Assembly (NCBI GenBank): GCA_900110015.1 | Contig: FOCD01000003.1 | Coordinates: forward strand, 1 to 64,000 | DNA: 64,000 nucleotides | Source: Terribacillus saccharophilus | GTDB lineage: Bacteria > Bacillota > Bacilli > Bacillales > Amphibacillaceae | Direction: 5' to 3' | Shown here: in pieces, positions 36,824-44,866 of the stretch | Numbering within the stretch: the first letter of the stretch is position 1 | How the letters are laid out: each line of letters begins with the position of its first letter | Notes under the pieces: generated by a model | The model's input: the letters and a program-made list of their open reading frames with translations, nothing else | What the model was told of the DNA's origin: nothing | Database searches by the model: none | Translations under genes and position numbers: made by a program

Positions 36824-38140
36824 TTATAATATTATTGTAAAGCTTGCTCCGCCTAAGTCAGACTTCCCTGCTCGAATGATTCCATTATGCCGTTCAACGA
36901 TCGCGCGGGAAATCGCGAGGCCGAGTCCAGTCTCCCCGCCTTCACCTTTAACAAAACGCTGAAACATATTCGGCAACAGGTCCTCCGAAATACCCGGCCC
37001 ATCATCATTAATGGTAATCTCGACTTGCCGGATGCTGCTTGGCTGAACAGAGATATGCACCTGACTGCCAGCATGACGGACTGCATTGGACGTTATATTC
37101 ATCATTGCCCGAAGCAGTTTCTCTTTATCCCCATTAATCACAATTGCAGGAAATTTATTGTAGGTAAGTTGGATATCCTTGTCGCTTGCAATTGGTAAGG
37201 CACGGTCAATTGTCAGATTGACTAGCTCTTTTATTTCTAATTGCTCTTCTTTATAGATTCCTTCTTCACTGTCGAGCTTGGCTAAGAGAATCATTTCATT
37301 GATTAGCTGTTTCAACCGCTTAATTTCAGACACAACGACTTCAAGTCCATGCTCTTGATCCTTGCCTGTGAAGACACCATCTTTGATTCCCTCTGCGTAG
37401 CCTTGAATTGTCATGAGCGGTGTTTTCAGTTCATGACTTGCGTTTTGGAAGAACTGACGCTGGGATGTAATATAACGATTCAGTTCCTTAGCCATCTCTA
37501 TTGCGCTTTGTTCTACTTCTTTGATTTCGCCGCTTGCTTTTACCGACTTAATATTATCGAATTCTCGTCGCTGTATTTTCTTCAGCTGGTACTTCAATTC
37601 TGTCAAAGGTTTTACCAGTCGCTGTGTCAGGTACGTGCTAATCAGAATAGCTATCATGACACCAATCAAAAAGACAAGGAAAATACGTTGGAAGAAGCTT
37701 TCTTGCACTTCTTCCAATTCGCGAATCGGACGTAGGATAACCATATTCTGATTTTCACCAGTTGCTATGGATTTGACTACATAACTGTTTCGATTATCTT
37801 GCCAAATTGTATTCTTTTGAGTTGGCGCAGTATCGTATTTTTCTGCAAATCTTTCTGCGTCTGCCCGAACAAGATTGGTATAGGTCAATTCATCTTCGCT
37901 TTCATCATAAAGAAACATCTTTAGATCCAATTTATTAAGTATATCATCAAGAGTACCAGCAGGAATTGTCTCTACACCGCTAATTGATGTAAGCAGAAGC
38001 TGTCCACTTTCCTCTAGCTGCCTAGTCTCATTCGTCACAAGCATCCCTTTCAACTGCGAGTACAAAGTTATTGCTGTGAACCCCATCACAATAATAAGCA
38101 AAGTTGTAAATGCGATATTCAGTTGTGTCTTCAGTCTCAT
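36824..38140 (-). CDS. cssS: Secretion-stress sensor histidine kinase CssS
   Basis: A 438-residue sensor kinase with TM helices near 9-30 and 150-170 flanking an extracytoplasmic sensor domain, a HAMP domain (LTQRLVKPLTELKYQLKKI), the dimerisation H-box NASHELKTPLMTIQGY, and ATP-binding motifs NITSNAVRHA, DDGPGISEDLLPNMF and GGETGLGLAIS. The partner regulator and the divergent htrB-like gene identify it as CssS, which senses misfolded secreted proteins. The 3' partner overlaps: its ATG lies 4 nt inside cssR. Confidence 0.87.
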   Translation of the reverse strand: MRLKTQLNIAFTTLLIIVMGFTAITLYSQLKGMLVTNETRQLEESGQLLLTSISGVETIPAGTLDDILNKLDLKMFLYDESEDELTYTNLVRADAERFAEKYDTAPTQKNTIWQDNRNSYVVKSIATGENQNMVILRPIRELEEVQESFFQRIFLVFLIGVMIAILISTYLTQRLVKPLTELKYQLKKIQRREFDNIKSVKASGEIKEVEQSAIEMAKELNRYITSQRQFFQNASHELKTPLMTIQGYAEGIKDGVFTGKDQEHGLEVVVSEIKRLKQLINEMILLAKLDSEEGIYKEEQLEIKELVNLTIDRALPIASDKDIQLTYNKFPAIVINGDKEKLLRAMMNITSNAVRHAGSQVHISVQPSSIRQVEITINDDGPGISEDLLPNMFQRFVKGEGGETGLGLAISRAIVERHNGIIRAGKSDLGGASFTIIL

Positions 38141-38829
38141 TCTTCATTCATCCTGAATCGGTATCCAAAGCCCCAGACTGTTTCAATCGGAATGCCGTCC
38201 ATTTTCTTGCGCAATCGTTTGACTAAATCATCTACAGCACGATCGCTTCCGAAGTAATCTTCTCCCCATACTTGTGTCAGCAATTCATCACGTGAAAAGG
38301 CACGGTTTGGGTTCTGCACAAGGATAACGAGCATTTCGAACTCCTTTGCTGTTACTTCAACTTCTGCTTCATGCCAGTAAATGCGTCGTTCGCCTAATTG
38401 CAGCTGCAGGTTACCTGCTTGAAGATCCATTTGCTTCACTTGCTTTGTTTCTTGATTTGTCTGTGGATTCCATCTTTTAAACAGGCGCTTTACACGAGCA
38501 ACCAATTCCCTCGGACTGAAAGGTTTGGTCAAATAATCATCCCCGCCAAGCTCCAAGCCGAGAATTCTGTCGATTTCTTCATCTTTAGCTGAGATGATGA
38601 TGATCGGCACCTCACTCGTTTGGCGAATTTTATTACAAAGTGCGTATCCATCCATGCCCGGAAGCATGATATCCATGATCCACATGTCCGGCGTTTCTTT
38701 ATCCGCAATCTCAAGCGCAAGCTCTGCTGTTTCAGCCACGCTGATCTGATATCCCTCTTTTTTTAGGTAAGCTTCTACTATATTTCTTATATTGTGATCG
38801 TCTTCGACAACGATTATATGATGTGACAT
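38137..38829 (-). CDS. cssR: Secretion-stress response regulator CssR
   Basis: A 230-residue OmpR/PhoB-family regulator. Receiver domain acidic pocket VVEDDHN, phosphoacceptor in IMDIMLPGMDGY (about Asp 54), conserved lysine in YLTKPFSPREL, and a C-terminal winged helix ending TVWGFGYRF. DYFGSDRAVDDLVKRLRKKM is close to the corresponding CssR segment of B. subtilis. It should activate htrB and its own operon. AAAGGAG precedes ATG 38829. Confidence 0.87.
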   Translation of the reverse strand: MSHHIIVVEDDHNIRNIVEAYLKKEGYQISVAETAELALEIADKETPDMWIMDIMLPGMDGYALCNKIRQTSEVPIIIISAKDEEIDRILGLELGGDDYLTKPFSPRELVARVKRLFKRWNPQTNQETKQVKQMDLQAGNLQLQLGERRIYWHEAEVEVTAKEFEMLVILVQNPNRAFSRDELLTQVWGEDYFGSDRAVDDLVKRLRKKMDGIPIETVWGFGYRFRMNEE

Positions 38830-38910
38830 TTGATCGTACTCCTTTCCTCTCTACGGTTATTTTCCCACAAAATCGCAAAAAGAAAAGACTTTCCTGCTAT
38901 TTGTCCATTC

Positions 38911-38926
38911 CACATATTTTACATAA
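38911..38926. promoter_or_regulatory. Candidate CssR binding region between cssR and htrB
   Basis: Tandem half-sites CCACATAT and TTTACATAA, with ACATA repeated at a 9-bp step (38912 and 38921), lie upstream of a TAGTAT -10-like box near 38967 that lacks a good -35. This is the architecture expected for OmpR-family activation of htrB. The site itself is a guess. Confidence 0.4.
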
Positions 38927-39008
38927 TTGCTCCGAAAAGATGCCAAATCCAGACAGTAGAATGTGTAGTATAGAACAACGAACACACAACACGAAAGAGG
39001 TGCCTTAC

Positions 39009-40400
39009 ATGAACAGAGACAATGACAAACCATACAATGAGTATCCAGATGATCAGCAGCGCTCTTCTTCATATGAACAGGAAAACTCCTATCCGGATGA
39101 CACGAATACACCTTCCGAAACCGAAGAAGAATCGCCTAAATACACTCAAGCTATTCAAGTAGACGAACCAATTAATCAGCCGCAGCAGCAGAAACAAAAA
39201 GGGAAGGTTTGGACAAGCTTCATCAGCGGCATAGCAGGCGGAGTTTTGGTACTCGCAATCGTTGCAGTGCTTGTATTTACGAATGTCATATCCTTTAGCT
39301 CTAATGCAGCAAGTCCTGCAACGATGGGAACTAATAATACATCAACGACAAAATCAAGTAACCAGACATTAGCAACACAAACAAGTACCGAAAACCTGAC
39401 CACCGCTATACAAGACGCATCTGCAGCAGTAGTTGGAGTAGAAGATCTGCAGCAGACAGATTTATTCTCTGAGTCTGAAGAAGCAGGATCCGGATCCGGT
39501 GTCATCTACAAAAAAGAAGATGGCAAAGCATACGTTGTGACTAACCATCACGTTGTCGATGGTGCAACCAGCTTGGAAGTAACCCTTTCTAACGGACAAA
39601 AGGAAAAAGCAACCTTACTAGGATCCGATGAAATCAGTGACTTAGCCGTATTAGAAATCGATGGTACAAATGTAGATCAAGTAGCAACATTCGGTACTTC
39701 AGATGACCTAACTGTCGGACAGCAAGCGATCGCTATCGGTAACCCATTAGGAGCTGAATTCGCTGGTTCTGTGACACAAGGTATCATTAGTGGACTGGAT
39801 CGTTCTGTAGCAGTTGATTCCAATAATGACGGTACAGAGGATTGGGTAACAGAAGTATTACAAACAGATGCAGCAATCAACCCTGGTAACAGCGGCGGTG
39901 CCTTGATAAACGCAAACGGCGAAATCGTTGGCATCAACTCTATGAAGATTGCCCAAGAAGAAGTCGAAGGTATTGGGTTTGCCATTCCGATTGATGCAGC
40001 TAAACCGATCATCAATCAGCTTGAGACAACTGGCAAAGTGGAACGTCCTTACATCGGTATCGGTGCAGTCAGCTTGGATCAAGTACCGCAAGTAAATGCG
40101 CAGGAAACATTGAATCTTCCTGAAGATGTGACACAAGGTGTTGTACTCGCTCAAGTAGTAGAAAGCTCTCCAGCAGCAGATGCTGGTCTGCAGGAATACG
40201 ATGTTGTTACGAAAATCGATGATCAGGACATTACCAGCATGGTCGACTTGCGCTCTTACCTTTATTCCGATAAAAATATCGGCGATGAAGTAACAGTTAC
40301 GTATTACCGTGATGGAAAGAAGGAAACAACAAAGCTAACGTTAGCGAAGGAACAAACAACACAGTCCGATCAATCTACACAACAGCAACAACAACAATAA
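39009..40400 (+). CDS. htrB: HtrA-family serine protease (HtrB-like)
   Basis: A 463-residue membrane-anchored DegP/HtrA protease. An acidic, disordered cytoplasmic N-terminus (about 1-65), one TM helix (about 72-98), a trypsin-like domain with His in NHHVVDG, Asp in SDLAVLEI and Ser in GNSGGAL, then one PDZ domain (about 345-445), and a Gln-rich tail. It degrades or chaperones misfolded proteins at the membrane. B. subtilis htrB is also divergent from cssRS, which activates it. ATG 39009 has GAGGTG 6 nt upstream; the longer frame to 38823 is not supported. Confidence 0.93.
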   Translation: MNRDNDKPYNEYPDDQQRSSSYEQENSYPDDTNTPSETEEESPKYTQAIQVDEPINQPQQQKQKGKVWTSFISGIAGGVLVLAIVAVLVFTNVISFSSNAASPATMGTNNTSTTKSSNQTLATQTSTENLTTAIQDASAAVVGVEDLQQTDLFSESEEAGSGSGVIYKKEDGKAYVVTNHHVVDGATSLEVTLSNGQKEKATLLGSDEISDLAVLEIDGTNVDQVATFGTSDDLTVGQQAIAIGNPLGAEFAGSVTQGIISGLDRSVAVDSNNDGTEDWVTEVLQTDAAINPGNSGGALINANGEIVGINSMKIAQEEVEGIGFAIPIDAAKPIINQLETTGKVERPYIGIGAVSLDQVPQVNAQETLNLPEDVTQGVVLAQVVESSPAADAGLQEYDVVTKIDDQDITSMVDLRSYLYSDKNIGDEVTVTYYRDGKKETTKLTLAKEQTTQSDQSTQQQQQQ

Positions 40401-40508
40401 GCGCTGCTTATTGATCAGATAGATGGCGGTCGCACCCTTAACAAAACATGATATCCCCAAAATGTCATTTTAAGCGGCCAACTACGCTCCCCCCAGAGCT
40501 TATCAAAA

Positions 40509-40543
40509 AAAGCGATTACCCTACTGCATGGGTGATCGCTTTT
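40509..40543 (+). terminator. Terminator downstream of htrB
   Basis: Stem AAAGCGATTACCC with GGGTGATCGCTTT and U7. The 108 nt between it and the htrB stop contain nothing else I can identify. Confidence 0.88.
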
Positions 40544-40576
40544 TTTGTATATAATCATAAATGGAGGTGGGATAAT

Positions 40577-41023
40577 TTGGTTGAAAAAGTTCTAGCATAC
40601 ATCATATCGACCCGTAACAATACGTATCAGTTGCTTGTCCATGAACACAAGGATATACCCGAAGCAGGGTTACAAGTTCCTGGAGGGACAGTCGATCCAG
40701 AGGAAGACTTGGCAACCGCCTTGCAGCGGGAAATCTATGAAGAATCTGGATTGCGTGACCTGCCTGTCAGTGAATTGGTTGCTAGTGCATCATTCCTTCA
40801 TCCAGACAAACAAGAACTCCAGCTTCGGCACTTCTACTTGATTCAAACAAAGCAGCAGCTCCCCAGTACATGGGATCATCATGTCTTAGGAAATGGGGTC
40901 GATAACGGATTGGTTTTCCGTTATACATGGTACGATCTCACCTCTATTCCCCCACTGGCCGCTTCCCAAGATCAGTTTCTGCATAGAGTCAGGAAAATAA
41001 TACAGGCACATCCACGCTCTTAA
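40577..41023 (+). CDS. Nudix hydrolase
   Basis: A 148-residue Nudix protein with the full box GGTVDPEED...REIYEESGL near residues 37-60. It hydrolyses a nucleoside diphosphate linked to another moiety; the substrate cannot be told from sequence. The start is TTG at 40577 (MVEKVLAY), with GGAGG 9 nt upstream; earlier codons in frame run through the terminator. Confidence 0.88.
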   Translation: MVEKVLAYIISTRNNTYQLLVHEHKDIPEAGLQVPGGTVDPEEDLATALQREIYEESGLRDLPVSELVASASFLHPDKQELQLRHFYLIQTKQQLPSTWDHHVLGNGVDNGLVFRYTWYDLTSIPPLAASQDQFLHRVRKIIQAHPRS

Positions 41024-41063
41024 AAAATACATTATTAACAGACTACATAAAGGAGCATGGTGC

Positions 41064-42614
41064 ATGTATAAGGTATTGATTGGCACAACAGTGAAACAAG
41101 ACCCCGACATATTAGCTGCCTATTTGGATTCGCTAAACAGTTTGCAAATAAAAGACTCTCAAGTTTCTTACTGTTTCATCGATGATAATGATGATCAAAA
41201 ATCGAGCTCTTTACTATTTGCTTTTTCAGCTGAACACGATGCTGTCATCCTCCCATCGGAAGCTGCCGATACCTACCAGAAGGATGAACATACCCATTAT
41301 TGGACGGAAGCCCTTATCTGGAAAGTAGCTGCTCTGAAAAATAAAATCATTTCCTATGCAATCGAGCAGAAAATGGATTATATCTTTTTCGTAGATTCCG
41401 ACATTATACTCCACCCTGCTACATTGGAACAGTTGCTTGCCAGTCAACAAGATATTATCTCCTGTATTTTCTGGACCCAATGGCAGCCTGGTACACAAGC
41501 TCTGCCTCAAGTCTGGTTAAAAGATGAATATGAACAATTCAGCCACCATCGCGGCGAATCTTTATCAGATACAGAACGTGCAGATCGGCACCAGCAATTT
41601 CTTGAACAGATGCGGAAACCCGGAATATATGAAGTAGGCGGTTTAGGTGCTTGTACACTTATCAGCAGGAAAGCTCTAAATAAAGGCGTCCATTTCGGGG
41701 AGATACCTAACCTCTCCTTTTGGGGAGAAGATCGCCACTTTTGTATCCGTGCAGCAGCACTAGGCATTTCTCTTTTCGTTGATACACATTACCCCGCTTT
41801 CCACCTTTACCGTAAAACAGATCTGGCGAAGCTTCCCGCATTCAAATGGGAGCATAAATGGCCAGGATATAACCTTCGCAGCACGAAGGAAACCGGTAAT
41901 ACTCTCACACTATCCATGATTGTAAAAAATGAATCCAGACGATTTCTGGAGCGTTCGTTGAGATCCTCTCTGCCCGCGGTTGATCAAGCCGTCATCATTG
42001 ATGATCATAGTACAGATAATACAGTAGCTATTTGCCAGAACCTGTGTAAGGAATATAATGTTCCGCTGAAATTGATCGAAAACCCTAAGTCTGAATTCAG
42101 CAACGAAATAGAACTGCGGAAACAGCAGTGGCAGGAAACAATTGCTGCAGAACCTGATTGGATTTTGAATCTCGATGCGGACGAAGTACTGGATAGCGTT
42201 TTTCTCACAGAAAGAGACCAGCTATTGAATCAAGCTGATCTCGATCTATATTCGTTCCGCTTATTTGATTTTTGGGATGAAGATCATTACCGAGAAGATC
42301 AGTACTGGCAAGCACATTTATTTTACCGTCCATTCCTGCTGCGCTATCAGCCCGCTTTTCCGTATGAATGGCGGGAAACACCGGTTCATTGCGGCCGCTT
42401 CCCCGAAAACGTCTTTCAGCTACCGAATGGTATAAGCACTATTCGCATCAAGCATTTTGGATGGGCCAGAGCAGAGGACCGTCTCCAAAAATACGAACGC
42501 TATCGTTTGCAGGACCCAGAAGCAATCTACGGCCAGAAGGAACAATATGAGAGCATCTTGGATCCTGACCCGAAGTTAATCAAGTGGATGGAGGTTTCTT
42601 CTTTCGAAAGATAG
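41064..42614 (+). CDS. Two-domain family 2 glycosyltransferase
   Basis: A 516-residue protein with two GT-A domains in tandem. The N-terminal one (about 1-275) has FFVDSDIILHP as its DxD region. The C-terminal one (about 285-516) begins LSMIVKNESRRFLERSL and has IIDDHSTDNT and LNLDADEVL, typical of WaaE/KdtX-like GT2 enzymes. Acceptor unknown; a link to spore-surface or cell-wall glycans is possible. The 3' end overlaps the convergent methyltransferase gene by 35 nt. Confidence 0.88.
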   Translation: MYKVLIGTTVKQDPDILAAYLDSLNSLQIKDSQVSYCFIDDNDDQKSSSLLFAFSAEHDAVILPSEAADTYQKDEHTHYWTEALIWKVAALKNKIISYAIEQKMDYIFFVDSDIILHPATLEQLLASQQDIISCIFWTQWQPGTQALPQVWLKDEYEQFSHHRGESLSDTERADRHQQFLEQMRKPGIYEVGGLGACTLISRKALNKGVHFGEIPNLSFWGEDRHFCIRAAALGISLFVDTHYPAFHLYRKTDLAKLPAFKWEHKWPGYNLRSTKETGNTLTLSMIVKNESRRFLERSLRSSLPAVDQAVIIDDHSTDNTVAICQNLCKEYNVPLKLIENPKSEFSNEIELRKQQWQETIAAEPDWILNLDADEVLDSVFLTERDQLLNQADLDLYSFRLFDFWDEDHYREDQYWQAHLFYRPFLLRYQPAFPYEWRETPVHCGRFPENVFQLPNGISTIRIKHFGWARAEDRLQKYERYRLQDPEAIYGQKEQYESILDPDPKLIKWMEVSSFER

Positions 42615-43248
42615 CACGGTAACAATACAGTCTTCCCCACTGATCATTGAATAGCGCATCTGCAGGCATTTCCGTTTCAACTGGTCCAGCATATTCAAAG
42701 CCACCCAACTCTGCCAACGTCTCAAGAATGCTAATATCGACTGTTGGGTAGTCGAACGTCATGATGATATGACCGTCTGGTTTCAAGACACGACTGAATT
42801 GCTCCCAAGCACGTTTTTGTACACTAACATCCAAGTGTTCCATCACTGAAATACAGAAAACTTTATCGAAAAAGGCATCTTCATATGGCAGCGATGTCAA
42901 ATTCGCTTCAGCACGATGGATATTCCGGAGCAAGTTTTCCGGTAAACGCGCCGCTTCCTCTGGACCAAAGTCTTTGGTCACATCCGCCATAATCGCCTGA
43001 TCATCTGTAATCCTGCTATCTATATCACATGCATAGACTGTTTTAGCTGAAGTCGCCAAATGAAACTTAAATGGATGGCTGATTCCTGATGCAGCATCCA
43101 ATACAATATCATCTGCTTCCACAAAGGAAGCAGCCCATCCATATTCATAACTGCGGCTCCACCAAGCATCCGGTAATTTCAGCACAAAATCGCGCTCCTT
43201 ACGATCATCATGCTTGAAAAATCTCGAAGTCCATGCTTCTGTCAACAT
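42580..43248 (-). CDS. Class I SAM-dependent methyltransferase
   Basis: A 222-residue protein with a Rossmann-like fold: motif I IVLDAASGISHPFKFHLA (an altered GxGxG), acidic residue in VYACDIDSR, and the post-motif DKVFCISVMEHLD and RVLKPDGHIIMTFDYP of Methyltransf_11. Substrate unknown. It might modify a glycan made by the neighbouring glycosyltransferase, but the two genes are convergent. AAGGGG precedes the ATG. Confidence 0.85.
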   Translation of the reverse strand: MLTEAWTSRFFKHDDRKERDFVLKLPDAWWSRSYEYGWAASFVEADDIVLDAASGISHPFKFHLATSAKTVYACDIDSRITDDQAIMADVTKDFGPEEAARLPENLLRNIHRAEANLTSLPYEDAFFDKVFCISVMEHLDVSVQKRAWEQFSRVLKPDGHIIMTFDYPTVDISILETLAELGGFEYAGPVETEMPADALFNDQWGRLYCYRAIFRKKKPPST

Positions 43249-43333
43249 GCTTCAACCCCTTTTTTAGAATACGTAGCGTGTAATAAAACGTATTCCGCTG
43301 GATAAGCATGTATGCAAGTTTCTCTGTACAGCA

Positions 43334-43363
43334 AAAGAGCCGGGCATATGAGCCCGACTCTTT
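43334..43363 (-). terminator. Terminator after the yteA-like gene
   Basis: Minus-strand stem AAAGAGTCGGGC with GCCCGGCTCTTT. Confidence 0.85.
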
Positions 43364-44076
43364 CATTCATCATATAGTATCGATTTGACGTCTGCATCAT
43401 CCAGATAATCCTCGTATTTCTCATGGTCTTCATTAACACCGCTGAACTTCCCATCCATATCAGCAAGCAGGAAATTTTCGATATCTTGTGCTCCGCCAGT
43501 CTCTTCATCAGAATCTACCGCCATATAGTCATAATCTTTTTCTGTGTTGACGAAATCAGAAGGCGTTTCGGATGAGCCATACGCTTGCAGATCTTGCAAG
43601 GTATCTTCTCCGTCATAAAAGTTATGCTCCGTGTCTTCTTCATCATCTTTCCCTTCCAAGTCTTCAAGTCTGGGATGGATGACAGCTTCCTCAGCCGGAC
43701 GATCATGCAGTGTCATTCGCTGAGGCTTATATTCTACAAGCGTTTCTGCTGTAGGCATCGCCAGTAGCCGTTCTTCCGGAATCGGTTTTCCTGACTTTTT
43801 GCAAATCCCGAAAGATCCATCTTCTATTCGTTTTAAAGCTGCTTGAACATCCTTCATCTCCTGCTCCAGATGATCATTCAGTGCAATATCCTTTTCCCGC
43901 TCAAATAACTCTGTTGCTGTATCTCCAGGGTGGTTATCATAGTTACTTAATTCGCCCATAGCATCCTTCGTGTAGGACATCTCGACACCAAAATGATCCT
44001 TTAGCGCCTGTTTCAATTCCTGCAAACGATTCTCAAGCATTTCCTTACAGGCATTCAATGTCTCTTGTCTGACCAT
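43363..44076 (-). CDS. yteA: YteA-like DksA/TraR family protein with degenerate zinc finger
   Basis: A 237-residue protein. The N-terminal helical coiled-coil (about 1-85) and the GSFGICKKSGKPIPEERLLAMPTA block align with the DksA/TraR C4 zinc finger, but only the first of four cysteines is kept; the second is serine, and the last pair is replaced (ETLVEY). The C-terminal half is very acidic. B. subtilis YteA is a sporulation (sigma-K) protein of unknown role. The ATG has AGGAGG upstream at suitable distance. Confidence 0.87.
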   Translation of the reverse strand: MVRQETLNACKEMLENRLQELKQALKDHFGVEMSYTKDAMGELSNYDNHPGDTATELFEREKDIALNDHLEQEMKDVQAALKRIEDGSFGICKKSGKPIPEERLLAMPTAETLVEYKPQRMTLHDRPAEEAVIHPRLEDLEGKDDEEDTEHNFYDGEDTLQDLQAYGSSETPSDFVNTEKDYDYMAVDSDEETGGAQDIENFLLADMDGKFSGVNEDHEKYEDYLDDADVKSILYDE

Positions 44077-44182
44077 GCACTTTCCTCCTGTTCATTTCCT
44101 GCTGTCAGTAGTATGTGACAGAAAACGCATCTCTATTAAGAGGGTGCATATTGTATAATCAGGAAAATGGAGGCGATTGCTT

Positions 44183-44848
44183 ATGCAAACAAGAAAACTA
44201 TATCTGCTCGGAGGGAACACCTCACAGGAAGAAGCGAATATACACTTTGCCAAAGCAGCAGGCGGAGAAAATGCCCGCATCGCATTATTAATTGTATATC
44301 GGGAAGGCTGGGAAGCATTCCTGCCTCGTTATACAAACCATTGGATCGCTCAAGGAGTTCGCGAGAACAATATATCTGTCATCGTACCGAATGAAAAGGG
44401 TGAATTAGATTTAGCAAAAGCGGCTGAAATTGTCACAGATGCTACTGGAATTTTCATCGGGGGCGGTCATTCGGAAACATATTACAGCTTATATACCAAA
44501 GAGCCATTTAAGCAGCTGTTAAGAGAAAAATATGCCGCCGGTACACCGCTAGCAGGTAATAGCGCCGGAGCATTGCTTATGCCAGAAACTGTCCTGCTGT
44601 CCCCACATGATACGGATAATCAGCAAGCTTGGAGTGGATCTGGTCTCGGTATCCTCCAAAACCTGCTGATCAGTGTCCATTTCTCTCAATGGCAGGATGA
44701 ACCGAACCTTATTTCCGGCTTGCATCATCTCAATATTCCAATCGGATATGGCATAGATGAAGATGCTTGTTTATTTCTGGAAAACGAGGAGCCAGTAAAT
44801 GTTTTCGGTAGCGAACAAGTCAAACGCATAGAAAAAGGGACCCTGTAA
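44183..44848 (+). CDS. Peptidase S51 / cyanophycinase-like protein
   Basis: A 221-residue class I glutamine amidotransferase-fold protein. The nucleophile elbow is AGNSAGALLM (serine near residue 127), preceded by FIGGGHSETYYSLY and followed by LISVHFSQWQDE; this is the S51 family (dipeptidase E, cyanophycinase). Probably a serine peptidase of acidic dipeptides; substrate uncertain. ATG 44183 has GGAGG 9 nt upstream; a TTG at 44177 is too close. Confidence 0.86.
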   Translation: MQTRKLYLLGGNTSQEEANIHFAKAAGGENARIALLIVYREGWEAFLPRYTNHWIAQGVRENNISVIVPNEKGELDLAKAAEIVTDATGIFIGGGHSETYYSLYTKEPFKQLLREKYAAGTPLAGNSAGALLMPETVLLSPHDTDNQQAWSGSGLGILQNLLISVHFSQWQDEPNLISGLHHLNIPIGYGIDEDACLFLENEEPVNVFGSEQVKRIEKGTL

Positions 44849-44863
44849 AACAGGGTCCCTTTT
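44833..44863. terminator. Bidirectional terminator between S51 and nrd genes
   Basis: Perfect 13-bp stem AAAAGGGACCCTG with CAGGGTCCCTTTT, flanked by U/A tracts. Confidence 0.95.
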
Positions 44864-44866
44864 GTA

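Noticed and set aside
43242-43508. 88-codon minus-strand frame at the yteA 3' end
   Set aside because: Shadow of the yteA-like gene, crossing its terminator; no SD and no family match.
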